DNA from: Valencia hispanica
Taxonomy: Eukaryota > Chordata > Actinopteri > Cyprinodontiformes > Valenciidae
Reading direction: 5' to 3'
Assembly: GCA_963556495.2 (NCBI GenBank)
Contig: OY747704.1
Location: 36,341,501 to 36,405,500, forward strand
DNA: 64,000 nt
The notes under the pieces are model-generated. The model made no database searches and was not told the DNA's origin. It saw only the letters and a list, made by a program, of their open reading frames with translations. A program made the translations under genes and the position numbers. This document shows, piece by piece, positions 23,311 to 35,400 of the stretch (within the stretch, counting starts at the first letter, position 1; each line of letters starts with the position of its first letter).

Positions 23311-23507
23311 ATTGTATCTGTGCGCATGCGTCGGCGTCCTTCTACAGAGAGACTTGCCAAACTTCGGCTCCCTAACAAACACGGTTTTAACTGGTTTTAA
23401 ATCGTTTTGATGACTGTTTTTAACCGATTTTAACACCACTGACTTTTAGCAACTTGTTTTTATCGGGGGCGTTTTTTATCCGAGCACGGACTACTTTTTA
23501 TTTCGTC

Positions 23508-24751
23508 ATGCCTTCACTCACCTGCACCCCCGGATGTGATGGCTGTTTTAAATTGTTTTAAATTAACACAAAAAGTTCTGGAGCTGGAGCAGAGGATCTC
23601 CACGCTCCATCAAATCCAGGACCACGAGCGCGACGTGGACATCATCTTCGGCCGGACTTTCGCCGCCGCCAACAGTGCTCAGCTGGCGGACACAATTCCC
23701 TGCCAGCCCGGTGAAGCTGCGGAGGGGGAATCCATCGCTGGACTCGGACTGCCGAATGCCGGAGGAGCAACAACAACTGCAGAGGAGGACTGCTGGTTCC
23801 ATCTGGGGGCAAAGCCAAAAGCCCCCATCAGCTCAACACCGGTGCTCCAGGGTGTCTGGTCCATGGTCGGAACCGGCCACGGTGGGGGGGCCCGGAGCAG
23901 CCGCCACCGCTCTCCTTCACCCGGCCTCCCATTGTCAAACCGCTTCGGTGCCCTGGAGCACGACTTTCCTCCTCTGACTGTCCCTCCGGACGCCCTGAAA
24001 CACCGCAGCTCTGCAGGACTGCCGCCCATCCCCTCCCAGCAGCCGGAGCAGCAGCCGGGCTCCCGCAGCCCTCCACGTCGCGCTAAACCCAGGACTCGCC
24101 GAGGAGCGCTCAACTACACCCCGAACCCACGGAACGAGCCCTCGGCGCCGACTACACATCGCTGCAGTCCTGGGGAAGCTAATCCGCCCAACATCCAGCA
24201 GGTCCTGGACGGTGAAAGATCCTCTGCCCAGCATCAACTTGTTGACCAGCCGCCCACCACGCTCATCATTGGAGACTCTATTATCAGGAATATAAGGATG
24301 AGAGGAGCGGTCACACTGTGTTTTCCTGGAGCCACCGTAAAGGATATTACTGAACAGATCCTGGACCATATCCAACATCACCCATCTGTGAGTAGAGTTA
24401 TTATTCACGCTGGAACCAACGACATTCGTAAACAGCAATCTGAGCTCCTGAAGCTGGATTTTATTAATTTGTTTAATCTTTTAAAATACACACATGGGTA
24501 TTGGTCATTTTAGCAGACTTTTATCTCTTAACACCTGGCTTTCCTCTGCCACCGTGATGCACAATATTGGTTTTATGGACAATTTTAACATTTTCTGGGG
24601 CAGGAGTCAATTGTTTGGTCCAGATGGACTACATCTCAATAGACAGGGTGCCCGCATGCTGTCAATGAGCCTGGCATTCCCTCGCCCCCCCCTGTCTACC
24701 ACACCAGCCCCAGCTGCACCTGCCCTCCATGCCCCTTCTGCCACATCCTGA
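23508..24751 (+). pseudogene. LINE ORF1: coiled coil, proline-rich linker and SGNH esterase, broken
   Basis: The likely start ATG is at 23508 (MPSLTCTPGCDGCFK). A 10-bp direct duplication (TGTTTTAAAT, 23543-23562) shifts this frame into a stop after about 17 codons; the main frame resumes at 23536 and runs to 24513. It has a heptad-like front (LTQKVLELEQRISTL), a long Pro/Ser/Arg-rich linker, and esterase blocks TLIIGDSIIRN (nucleophile Ser), IHAGTNDIRKQQ, and, in another frame at about 24600-24660, FGPDGLHLNRQGARM (Asp/His). A frameshift with a short deletion near 24495-24510 removes the segment between the second and third blocks. Related ORF1 proteins act as RNA-binding chaperones. Confidence 0.8.
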
Positions 24752-24973
24752 TGTGCAGCTGGTCCCTGCTCCTATGAACTCAGTTCTGATTTTAACAGTA
24801 ATTCACATATCGGACTTGGACCTTGCCCTAAATCATCTATACCCGTTATTATCAGCAGAGAGCGGACAAATAATAAAAAACGTAGCAAACGCAACTCTAA
24901 TAATCTCAAACAGTTACCAAAAGTCCTACACCCAGTAGATCATACAGTCACTCCATCTCCAACCACTATTAAC

Positions 24974-27763
24974 ATGGCACTTTTAAATGTCCGCTCTCTG
25001 CTGAATAAAACTTTTATAATAAATGACCTAATTTTAGATCATAATATACATTGTTTATTTTTAACAGAAACATGGCTGAGTACAGATGCCCCTGTTGTTC
25101 TTACAGAGGCCTCCCCACCAAATTTTAACTTCACTTATTCCACGAAGAGTTGCAAAAGGGGAGGCGGAACTGCTTTTATTAGTTCATCAACGCTTTCTGC
25201 CAAACCTGTTTTATTTGATAATTTTAGTACTTTTGAATATAATGCAACTGTTTTTAGCACTCCTCAGATTTTATGTGTCACAGTTTACAGGCCTAAAAAG
25301 AGTGCACTTTTTATTCAAGAATTTTCAGAGTTTTTATCAATTTTGTACAACTCCTTTGAAAGGATCATTTTAGCTGGTGATTTTAATCTACACATGGATA
25401 ACCTTTTAGACCCTTTATCAACAGAATTTTTAAATATTTTGAATTATATGGATTTTAGTCAGCATGTCATGCAGCCAATTCACAACAGAGGACACACCCT
25501 GGACTTGGTCATCACGCATGGCCTGTCCACCCGTGTGTCCTCTGTTGTTGACTTGGCTGTCTCTGACCATTACTGCGTGTTTTTTAACATCACCAGTTTT
25601 ATCCAGCAGGAGACCTCTGTGAGAACTGTCAGGAAGCGCCATCTAACCCCTGAAGTGGCTGCAGGTTTTCTAGAATTTTTCCAAAAGTTTCCTCCTACTC
25701 TCTTACCTGCCCCCTGTGATTTTATCGTCAGTGATTTTAACAGAAGACTTCAGTCCGCTCTTGACCTGCTGGCTCCACTTAGAGTGAAACGCTCACATTC
25801 AAAACTTGCAGCGCCATGGAGAAATAACAATCTTAAAAAACTAAAGAGGGACTGCAGGGCGGCAGAGAGAAAATGGAGAAAAAATAAAACCACGATAAAC
25901 CATCAATTATACACAGAACTTCTCAAATCCTATAATAATGCTGTAAGAAATTCAAGAAATGCTTACTTTGCAAAAATCATATCAGACAATAAAAATAATC
26001 CTAAAATCCTTTTTTCCACCATTTATAAACTTTTTAACAGAGCTACTAATGCATTTCAGAAAACCCCCTCAAACACTCTTTGTGAGGAGTTCGCAGACCA
26101 CTTCAGAGGGAAGGTAGACACCATCAGATGTAATATTTTATCTTCTCAGTGTAACATGGTTTTAGACAAATCTGAATGTGTGTCTCTACCAGAGGAAACG
26201 CTGGACAGTTTTGTCCTGGTAGAAGCTGGGACTCTTGATAAAGTTTTCTCCTCAGTGAGGCCCACCACATGTGTTTTGGACCCGATTCCCACTTCATTTT
26301 TTAAGCCATTTTATGAATCTTTTAGGGATGATATTTTAACCATGATGAATTGCTCCCTTCAGACGGGGGTCTTTCCTGCCGCCTTTAAAGGGGCGGAAGT
26401 GAAGCCCCTGCTGAAGAAGAGCAATTTAGATTTGAATGATTTTAATAATTTTAGACCGGTATCTAACTTACCATTTTTAAGCAAGGTTTTAGAAAAGCTA
26501 GTTTTAATTCAACTTAATGATTTTATTAATGAGCACAATGTCCTGGAGAAATTTCAGTCTGGTTTTAGGGTGAACCACAGCACAGAGACGGCCCTTCTAA
26601 AGATTTTAAATGATTTTAGAATAAATTATGACGCTCAGAAGGTGACAGTGTTGGTTCTACTGGATCTAAGCGCTGCCTTCGATACAGTAGATCACACTAT
26701 TCTTTTAACCCGTTTAAAACAGATCGGCCTCTCTGGTGCTGTTCACAAATGGTTCACATCCTATCTCACAGACAGGACTTTTATGGTAAGTTTAGATACC
26801 TGCTCCTCTAGGGTCCATAGGATTACATGTGGTGTGCCCCAGGGTTCAATTTTAGGCCCAGTGCTTTTTAACCTTTATATGCTCCCTCTTGGCAGCGTCA
26901 TCAGGAGACATGGAGTTAACTTTCACAGTTATGCTGATGATACACAGTTATACATCTCCATGTCTCCCGATGACACACGGCCAATGGATGCACTTTTTAA
27001 CTGCATTTTAGACATTAAATCCTGGATGGCAGAAAACTTTCTCCAGCTCAACCAGGACAAAACTGAACTTTTAGTCATCGGTCCTGAGGCTCAGAGAGAG
27101 AAACTTTTACCAAAAATACAATCACTGTCTTTTAATCTCTCTTTACAAGTGAAGAACCTGGGCGTGATTTTTGACTCTGAGCTGACTTTTATTCCTCACA
27201 TAAAAAATATCACTAAAATAGGTTTTTATCAACTAAAGAACATCGCCAGAGTCCGCCCCATTCTGTCTCGGGCCAATACGGAGACACTGATGCATGCTTT
27301 TATCTCCAGTAGAATTGATTACTGTAATGCCCTGCTTTCTGGTCTTCCCAAAAAGAGTATATCAGGTTTACAACTACTACAAAATTCAGCAGCACGTGTC
27401 CTGACGAAGACCAGGAGGCGGGAGCACATTACACCGGTCTTAAAATCATTGCATTGGCTCCCCGTACATTTCAGGATCGACTTTAAGGTTCTTTTAATGG
27501 TTTTTAATTGTCTTAATGGTCTTGGGCCTTCTTATCTCTCTGAACTGCTTTTACCATATAAACCTTCGCGGTCTCTGCGCTCCTCTGGCAGCCGTCTCCT
27601 TGTCACCCCAAAAGTCAGGACACACAAGCATGGCGAGGCGTCTTTCCAGTTTTATGGCCCTCACCTCGGGAACAGGCTGCCAGAGAACCTCAGGGCTGCA
27701 GAGAATATTCATGTTTTTAAGAGCAGGCTCAAGACTCACCTTTTTAGCTTAGCTTTTAACTGA
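24974..27763 (+). CDS. LINE ORF2: endonuclease and reverse transcriptase, intact
   Basis: This is a 929-codon uninterrupted frame starting at an ATG (MALLNVRSLLNKT). The APE-type endonuclease occupies about residues 1-235, with catalytic TETWL (E32), GDFN (D136, N138) and SDHY (D198, H199). The RT core runs from about residue 470 (VKPLLKKSNLDLNDFNNFRP) through FQSGFRVNHST, LLDLSAAFDTVDH (motif A), GVPQGSILGPVLFNLYM (motif B) and YADD at 653-656 (motif C). The C-terminus ends in KSRLKTHLFSLAF. The protein would nick target DNA and copy the LINE RNA from the nick. It overlaps no other frame and lies about 220 bases after ORF1. All catalytic residues that I can place are present. Confidence 0.92.
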   Translation: MALLNVRSLLNKTFIINDLILDHNIHCLFLTETWLSTDAPVVLTEASPPNFNFTYSTKSCKRGGGTAFISSSTLSAKPVLFDNFSTFEYNATVFSTPQILCVTVYRPKKSALFIQEFSEFLSILYNSFERIILAGDFNLHMDNLLDPLSTEFLNILNYMDFSQHVMQPIHNRGHTLDLVITHGLSTRVSSVVDLAVSDHYCVFFNITSFIQQETSVRTVRKRHLTPEVAAGFLEFFQKFPPTLLPAPCDFIVSDFNRRLQSALDLLAPLRVKRSHSKLAAPWRNNNLKKLKRDCRAAERKWRKNKTTINHQLYTELLKSYNNAVRNSRNAYFAKIISDNKNNPKILFSTIYKLFNRATNAFQKTPSNTLCEEFADHFRGKVDTIRCNILSSQCNMVLDKSECVSLPEETLDSFVLVEAGTLDKVFSSVRPTTCVLDPIPTSFFKPFYESFRDDILTMMNCSLQTGVFPAAFKGAEVKPLLKKSNLDLNDFNNFRPVSNLPFLSKVLEKLVLIQLNDFINEHNVLEKFQSGFRVNHSTETALLKILNDFRINYDAQKVTVLVLLDLSAAFDTVDHTILLTRLKQIGLSGAVHKWFTSYLTDRTFMVSLDTCSSRVHRITCGVPQGSILGPVLFNLYMLPLGSVIRRHGVNFHSYADDTQLYISMSPDDTRPMDALFNCILDIKSWMAENFLQLNQDKTELLVIGPEAQREKLLPKIQSLSFNLSLQVKNLGVIFDSELTFIPHIKNITKIGFYQLKNIARVRPILSRANTETLMHAFISSRIDYCNALLSGLPKKSISGLQLLQNSAARVLTKTRRREHITPVLKSLHWLPVHFRIDFKVLLMVFNCLNGLGPSYLSELLLPYKPSRSLRSSGSRLLVTPKVRTHKHGEASFQFYGPHLGNRLPENLRAAENIHVFKSRLKTHLFSLAFN

Positions 27764-28327
27764 TTATTATTTATCACTGTTTGTTTAATTGCTTTGGATG
27801 TTTTATATGATTATATTTTTATCAGTTTTACTTTTCAATCTTAGCACATTAATTTACCGTTTCTTTTTATACTTTAATTTATCTTAATCCCTGTTCCAGT
27901 GTTTCCTCTGTGGGAGCCCTCTGCCCCGGGAGCGGTGGTCGGCTGTAGCTGCCTGGGTGCTCTCCGGGTGGAGCTTGGGTGGAGGTGGGGGTCTTGGCCT
28001 TGCCTCCACTGGGTGCCCTGTGTCAGTGCCTCGGCTGCTGCTGTTAATCTACTGCTGCCGGGGCAGATGGCTCCTCTGATGGCGTTTCCTTGCATGGTTC
28101 ATCTGCACTCGGCCCAATGTCCTTTTTTACCTTTTCTTTTAACTGTGTGTGTGCATGGGAGATGGGTTGGGGGGAGGGGGGTATAACTGTGACCATGCTT
28201 TTAAATCTGTGGGGGAGGGAAGGGAAGGTGGTTTTATGTGGGGTCATTTTAATCTGTAAAGCACTTTGTGATGCAACTTCTTGTATGAAAAGCGCTTCAT
28301 AAATAAAGTTTGATTTGATTTGATTTG
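27764..28327 (+). other. LINE copy 2 3' UTR and tail
   Basis: The segment is GC-rich and ends with GCACTTTGTGATGCAACTTC, then AAGCGCTTCATAAATAAAGT and (TTTGA)n. The conserved hairpin-like end before the short tandem tail is what the RT of this LINE group recognises. Small ORFs here have no recognised motif. Confidence 0.7.
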
Positions 28328-28334
28328 ATTGTAT

Positions 28335-31215
28335 ATTTATTTCTACTGATGCCTTTATGTTGTTCCTTGAAATATGTGAACTAGAGTATACTTTAATTCG
28401 GAGATTTTAAACTGTCAAGGCTCATTGATAGGTGGCATGAAATTAGCTCATTAAGCTATATACTACTCAACCTGGAAGTGCAGCTAACGCTGTTTTTTAA
28501 TAGGCCTTCATATTTTTAATTATCTTATTTATCTTTATATCATTACAATTCTTTTACAAAATGAATGTTGTCTATTTAGGACACATTGTTAAAAAAGTTG
28601 GATAATATTTGACACCTATCCTTAATCAATTTTTAATGGGTCAATATTTGCAGGTAACTCATCTAAACATCTATTTGATGTTCATCTTAAAGCCATATAG
28701 TGTAGAAATGAATTTACAATGTCAGGGCCCTCTCCTAAATTTACGCGGCATGTCTATTTTTTACGCTCTATGCTTCTAAAACACGTCAAACTTAGCAATT
28801 TAGATCGGGCCAGACAGAAAATCAAACACGGAAGCAGTGAAAGAATCCATACATTTTCAAAATAAAAGACACATGCAGATTTCCTAATTTATTGTTTTTT
28901 ATCATGGACAACTAGAATTGAATCCCTGAAGTGGATAATCACCCAGTTGATATGATACCAGTGATCATTTTTACAAGGACAACATGAAAATGGAGAAGCC
29001 ATGGACAGAAATATAGTTATAAGTAGAAATAAGTTTTGGGAGTGGATGGTGATTTTATGCTGCTTACTTTATAACATAGAATTACATTTTCCCCCTGCAT
29101 ACTAACCTTTAGTTATGCAATTGCAGGCTTTAGCAGTATGTTACACCTTTGTACAAATAGGTTGTAATCTGTGGTTCCTATGTGATAACATTCCCTCTGA
29201 GGCTGCTTCTGTTAAAAATAAATGCAGGATTTTAAGCTGCCCTACTTTTGTAAAAATTGTTCAGTCATGCATTCACTTCCCTCCAAGAAAATAATTATAT
29301 TTTTAACTTTCAATAGGTATCACATTACTGTGGACTAAACATGTTAAAGTATGCGCAAAAATATATTTTTGTTATCCTTGTTACACGTTTGCCTGAGACT
29401 GGATTTATAGCTTTTAACTGAAGATTCCCCTTTTTCATCAATTGATGAGTTGTTTAATGCATGCCTCATGGAATGAAAATACTGATGTAGTACATTTAAC
29501 TGGCAATTGTCTTATTGCTGAACTAATTATCAAAACTCAGAGATATACAAACTTTTTTTTAAAACTTAGAGTCTTGTGTCTTTTAAATTGGCAGGGCAAT
29601 TAATTTATGCTGATAGGAATAAATGGCCTGCTAAATTGTTTTCACATAGATGGAATACCAGATGCCAAAGAGATTTGGAAAAAATACTCAGCTCAAATTT
29701 TTGTTAACTGTCTAAATATCTTTGTTAAGGCCAATTTATGCTATGAAATATTTTCTGGTATTTGGGTATTTTAAATTGATGATTCCTGATCTGTTGAATG
29801 AGAAATCATTTTTACCTTACAAGTTGGACAACGTAAAGTTTTGTTGACTTTACCTATCTTCAGAATCATAAAATAGATAATACGAATGACAAAGGGCACA
29901 TTTGAATGTTGCACATATACAGTATTATATGCTACTTTTAAATGGCTTAATAGATCACTTTTTATGAGCATTTTTTTCTTACCAGACATTTGACATTTGA
30001 GGTCATTTTGCCCTATTATCTCTATCCTATTTATTTTCCATGAGCTTGAATAATAACTAAGATGCAAAAATGGTGTATAATGTGTTTAATGGTGTATGGT
30101 ATCCTCTGAGAGCCAACATAAGAGTATTAGAGCTTATCAGAAAGTTACAAAGTAGCGGAACACAAATGGATTTGGAAACTGCCCTTATTCAGGATTTTGT
30201 CTGACCATGTGAGATGTTCTTGTGGTGGGATATTATTGTTACATTGGGAGATACAATTAAAACAATGTAGCTACCACGGATGGAAAAAAAAGATATTTAT
30301 AATTGTAGGTTTATTGATTCATCCTCTTTTACCTTTTTTTATTCCTTTTTCTTAATACAGCATTAAAATACAAGATTATATCCCCCAATTAATCTGCACA
30401 GGGCTTTAAAGGAAACACTTTTTAAAAAATCTTCTTTTGTCATGTTTCCTTCTCCCTTTAAAAGTTACGACACAGGGAAATTGATTACAATGGCATTTCT
30501 AATTAAAATCTTTTCCCCAATCAAACCTGCAAGCTTTGTAACTACCTCCTGCAAAATTCAGCAGTCTCCGATTGGGACAGATGCATTAATTATCTAAGGA
30601 CACGTACTCCACAAACAATCAGACAGGGATCGTAGACCTCTTTGGTTTAGCCTTGGACAATCTGATTGGCTGATGCCATAGCAACCACAACACATTTAGT
30701 AGCAAATAGTGTCAGCAGGGAAAATTTTGTTCTATTATTTGAGCTTTGATTGGATTAGAAAGCTCATGTCGGCAATTTGTAGCAGTGTTCTATAACAGTT
30801 TTAAACTATGTGCAGGGATGAGTAAAAATATTCAATAAAAGGAATAACTGTGGTAAAATATTGTCATGTGTGTATTTTACCAATATTAAGATTAGAAGGT
30901 TAAAAATTAATGAAAATCATAAGGAAACTTTATCCCGCTTTTTTGTAATGTTACATTCAATTAAATCATTTAGCTTTTGTTCTCTGTAAATACATATTTA
31001 AACATTCTGTGCAGTCACAGATACCTGGTAATGTTTTAAAGTTGGGGTAGCCAACTTAAGAGAGAAATCTCCCTCAGAAAGCTGACTGTCTCCCAACAAC
31101 TCCCATTTAAAAAAAGAACAACAAAAAAAAAAACATATCACAAAAACAACCTAATAGGAATTAGATGTTCTGTTTGGATGTGTAAATCCTTCCTGGTTAA
31201 AAAACCTGTAACCAA
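28335..31215. other. AT-rich DNA with a possible conserved non-coding block
   Basis: No gene or transposon was recognised. The stretch 30540-30725 is denser in transcription-factor-like motifs (GATTGG at 30664, a GCCATAGCAACC RFX half-site-like motif at 30674, TTAATTATC near 30585) and could be regulatory; this is inference only. Confidence 0.45.
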
Positions 31216-31249
31216 CAATCCCTGAAAGGAAGTCGGACATTGCAACTAT

Positions 31250-31335
31250 TGATGCACGATGGTTCATCAGTGGTTCAGAAGACTAAGATGTGTGCTCCTA
31301 AGGGGGTGATCTGAAGTTCGAATCACTGAAAAAAT
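31250..31335 (+). repeat. tRNA-derived SINE-like relic
   Basis: About 70 bases resemble a tRNA body: a TGGTTCAGAAGACTAAG segment in the A-box position and GTTCGAATCAC at 31316-31326 matching the B-box of RNA polymerase III promoters. No cloverleaf with a sensible anticodon stem was drawn, so it is called a SINE head rather than a tRNA. Confidence 0.4.
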
Positions 31336-31964
31336 TTACATTTTGTGCCAATTTATGCTCTGCAAAATCTTGATTTAAAAGGCTTATTTAAAGAGCTAAA
31401 AGCAAAGTTTGTTTTGAAAATGGCCAAATGACAGAGGCCTCATTTCAACAGACAGGTTGAGGGACACCTGCCTCATTTTTGCATGTCACGGTTTTAGATT
31501 GGTAAGTCTGTGCAGCCTCCACCTACATAGTGCCATGCAGAGCAAAGCTTTCTTCTTTTTTTACTTGATTATTAATAAGCAAGATAGATGCTGTGCTGTT
31601 TTAACACTTAAAGCAACATTATGTAATTGACTTGGAATCTGTCTGTATGATTGAATTGGCTTTCCCTGTTTTTGTGCAGTGCCTTGAGACATTTGTTTTG
31701 AATTGGTGCTATATAAATAAACTGAATTGAGCAGAAACTGAACGTTTGCTCCCCCATAACCGTCTGACTAGACGAATCACGGTCAGATAGAGCAAGTTTT
31801 ATTTCCAAATCTGGGGGCACATGAATGAGATGGACAAAACCACCTCAGAGAAGGAGGAAGATCCAATTATAAATAAATATAACTTTTTTTATAGTTAATT
31901 TGACAGATTAAATTTTTGGGAAGTGGAGTTATGTAGAGCTGTGAAATGTGATCAGTTACATAGT

Positions 31965-32280
31965 CTTAAGCCCAAAATGTTCATACCCCTGGCAAGTTTA
32001 GATTTAAAATAATTTTCATTCAACCAAGAAATTTATGATAGGAAAAGAAATAGGCTTCTCTCAAAATATAAAATGCATATCAATTTTGTAACTGGACACC
32101 TTAAATAAAATGTAATTAAAAATGCAATGTTAGATTATTTATACCTTTTTCAATCTTTATTGCAATCTTTATTGCATTAATGACCTTGCAACAACAAAGC
32201 CCTTCTTAAAATTGCTGATCAGCTTTTTATATGTTTCCACTTATATGAATAGTTTTGGCCATAACTTTTGGCCCTTTTTA
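31965..32280. repeat. Tc1-like element relic (old)
   Basis: The phrase AAAATGTTCATACCCCTGGC at about 31973-31994, followed by a region with the wording of a fish Tc1 terminal and subterminal repeat, and then (32170-32260) text such as AATTGCTGATCAGCTTTTTATATG that resembles the reverse complement of a Tc1 transposase N-terminal part. No open frame survives. A 12-bp direct repeat (CAATCTTTATTG) lies at about 32151-32174. Confidence 0.4.
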
Positions 32281-32317
32281 CAGTATATGTAAAGATCATA
32301 CCCAACACAATTTGGCT

Positions 32318-32450
32318 GTTGGGGTGACCTGTGGTGTAGAGGTAGAGCGGCCACCCGGTATATGGAGATTTTTGATTCCCCACCATGGGACCTTTACTGC
32401 ATCTCTCCCCCCCCCCCCCCCAACCCTTCTCTCTGCCAATTTTCACTAGT
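32318..32450 (+). repeat. tRNA-derived SINE-like sequence with poly-C
   Basis: TGGTGTAGAGGTAGAGCGGCC (A-box-like) is followed about 40 bases later by TTTTGATTCCCCACC (B-box-like). The tail is CATCTCTCCC leading to a run of 15 C at 32407-32421. This layout fits a tRNA-derived SINE head. No second copy in the window was seen. Confidence 0.45.
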
Positions 32451-35400
32451 GCTAGAAGAACCTTTAACAAAATCTAAATGTGAGAGTTTGAGAAACTGAA
32501 ACATGAAGGTTCCTGGAAGGAATTTCTGGATACAGCTAAAACTTGCTTGTCTGGCTTAGTAGTCAGCAATAGCCCACTGCCCTGCCTACACCCTTCATTA
32601 TTGTTTTAGAGTATCTAAGGTGTAGTGCCAAAACTGTGTAGGCTTCATGACATGTACAAAAAAAATTGTGCTAACATTTTTACATTCAAAACTGTTAAGT
32701 TAAAATTGCCCTCAAACATAGTTTTTTTTTTGCATGTAGGTTCTTATCTCAACATGATGCTTAACTCACTAAGTTCTCTTTTTAAGCAAAAGTTATTGCT
32801 ACAGAATAAATCAACAGGTCATAGCAGAAGAAGTGCTTAGATTAACTACAGCCGTCACACACAACCATTACTGCACAATTTAACCTTGTAAATACTATTT
32901 CTACACTATTTTGATGTTTAAGTAACATTTTGCAGAAAACATTCCTTCTGCAGTTATATTCAACTGTGCATGCTCTACCCTGCAGACTGTATCCTTCTAC
33001 TTCTCCTATTTGCCGAGTGTTGCTCACGCTGCGCACGGCAGGCTTAAAAAAATGAGCATGTGCATGACGGCATCCAGGGGGCCATCTACTGCGGGCATAA
33101 ATTCGCCTTCCTGATGGATGACTGGAATAATAATCAGGGAAACGCGGATAGGGTAATCCCTGTTGTGATCTACCATATGGGGATAGTTTTAGAAATAGAA
33201 TGCTTATGTATGGCAGGTCTTTGTACTGAAATAGGTACTCTATAAGCACCCCATGAAGGAAAGTTATGATTAAAAGCAAAGTGTTTTTTCCTATGACCAA
33301 AGATTTTGGTGTCTTTGCTGTCATAATGATGTCCTTAGTTATGCAGTTTGAAAGAGCATCTTAAAGCTGCAGCTCCTGTTAGCTTTGAAATTTTGTGTAC
33401 CATTTTTTGTGTTGTTTATTTAAACGTGTCCAGTCATTTTTTTTTGTTATGTGCATGCACGATTTGCATACGGTTCTTCACAGACTTTTAAATTGCAGGA
33501 CAGTTGAACCATAAGGCATGCCTGCCACCATTCTCCTGTAGAATCTAGCTTTCCTTCATTTTTTGGACTGACTGCATAGCATTTGCATTCAGAGTTTGTT
33601 GATACTTTGCAGAATTCATTACTTTTTCCTGTGCAATCCTTTTTGTGGTACCAGCTGCTATAACCAAGATGCAGTATATTTTAAGTCTCAAGCATAGTTT
33701 CACTTTGCATGGTAATTCTTACAACAAAGGCTGATGTTGTTATCTGAGTCTCTAGAATTTTGTCCTGACTTTGAATTTTTTTTAAAGAACATGTTAACCA
33801 GCTTAATAGTAAATGTTTTGTAGGGCCTTGTATATATTGTATGCTTAACTGTTTTTCCCCTGCTCTGAACAGTTTGCAGACATTACAGCAAAATTAAAGT
33901 GGTTAAATTATAAACTGTTCTTGACCTCCTGCACAAAGTTTATTCGGTCAGTTATTACTCTAACAAGCAACATCAAGTAACAAGTAATGAAAGATTTAAT
34001 TGATTCTAAAAGCATGAAATAAAATTAGGGCCTTCTTTGTCAGAAATGTATGCTCCTTCTTCAGGGTAACTAACCTTTGTGTTGACCGATGGAGTGTTGT
34101 GGTCTTCATTAATTTCTTCACTCAAATAGGCACTACAGTAGGAGTATGTGGGATTTGCCGCAGATTATGGAGCAAAGTCTAAATACTGATGTGAAATATA
34201 TAGATGAAAGATTGTTAGCTTTCCCACTTGCAGCTACTTTTAGGTGGATTCACATTACATTGCCTGCATCTTCAACCAGTCAGTTGGCTGACTCCTCAGC
34301 AGTTGGTTATGCAGCTTTAAATACATAAGAAGCTGGCTATCTTTTATACACAACATCTAGGTTATCCTTATCTTTATCCAAAACTGAAAAAAACGACATT
34401 TTATGACATGGAATCAAAAAAGGAATCAAATTTTTCTGGAGCTGGAGAACCTGCTGTTGATGTGTGTAAAGCCATTCTCGATATCTTATTTCTCACATGT
34501 CTACTTCTTTCATTAATAGGTTGGAAAGCAAAGGTAAATCTGTTCAACTTGTAGAAAAGATGCGCTTAAACTTCAGATTGCTGTGAGATGTTTTATCTAT
34601 ATCACCTGTGAAAAACAATCATAAATGTAATGAACAAAGATAAATTAAAAGAAAAAGAAGAAGAAGAAAATTATAGTAAATAAAACGATACATTAGAGGG
34701 AGCACACGTGTGGTAAATATCAAAAGTATGTTGCAGAATTGTTTAGATAAAAGTTTTTGGTCAGTGTATTTCAATTCCAGCAGGTTTGATAAAATTTAAA
34801 GGCAAGAGAGAATCTTGGTTTTGATGAAAATTTGTACATTAATCGCTGCAGTAAGCACACTTGAGCGGAGTGATCATAGCCTGTGCCTCTATAACTTGTT
34901 ACCATGGTAATCTGAGACAGAAAAAGAGAGTGAGGGAAAAAATGGCTCAATATTCATATTTAGAAAGAAAAAAGAATAGGTGACTGAAAGGGGGATAAAT
35001 AGCCTTAAAAGGTGGGATGGAATACCATATCTGTGAATGATGCACCATTGAGACTGTGTTGTACTGAAACTGAATAGGAAAAACCAAATTAATATTTAGT
35101 TATGCAGTGTGCTCATTAAGGATTTGTGTGTTCATCAATGATTTCTCTTTTATGTGGGGCACAATGATGAGGTTTGAAATAAAATATTAGGTCTGTTAGA
35201 TAGACCCTCTCTCCACTTTTATATGCTTTATATCCCTTTTCTATATTAGCACACTGGTTCCTATTTTCAAATTGCATAGTGTGTTAATTTTATGACTGAA
35301 TTGTGTGAGTCTAATTCATAAAGAAGCAACTCTGTTAACAGTCACATGATGTTGTATAATGTTAGGCCTCTAGGGAACTAAAGGGAGGGAGGGAGGGATG

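Larger units (their letters stand above)
23318..28327 (+). mobile_element. Nearly full-length L2/CR1-type LINE (copy 2)
   Basis: It carries a GC-rich 5' region (from CTGTGCGCATGCGTCGG), ORF1 with an esterase domain (broken), an intact 929-codon ORF2 and a 3' UTR ending in AATAAAG and a (TTTGA)n tail at 28305-28327. ATTGTAT occurs at 23311-23317 and again at 28328-28334, a plausible target duplication, although the right copy overlaps the tail repeat. The short pentanucleotide 3' tail is typical of L2-like elements. Confidence 0.85.

Noticed and set aside
23679..24113. 144-codon minus-strand ORF opposite LINE ORF1
   Set aside because: Shadow of the GC-rich ORF1 coding strand; no motif of its own.
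28044..28247. Short ORFs in the LINE copy 2 3' UTR
   Set aside because: They lie in the conserved untranslated end of the LINE and have no domain.
31250..31335. Functional tRNA gene
   Set aside because: A and B box-like parts exist, but no convincing acceptor or anticodon stems were found; a SINE head is more likely.
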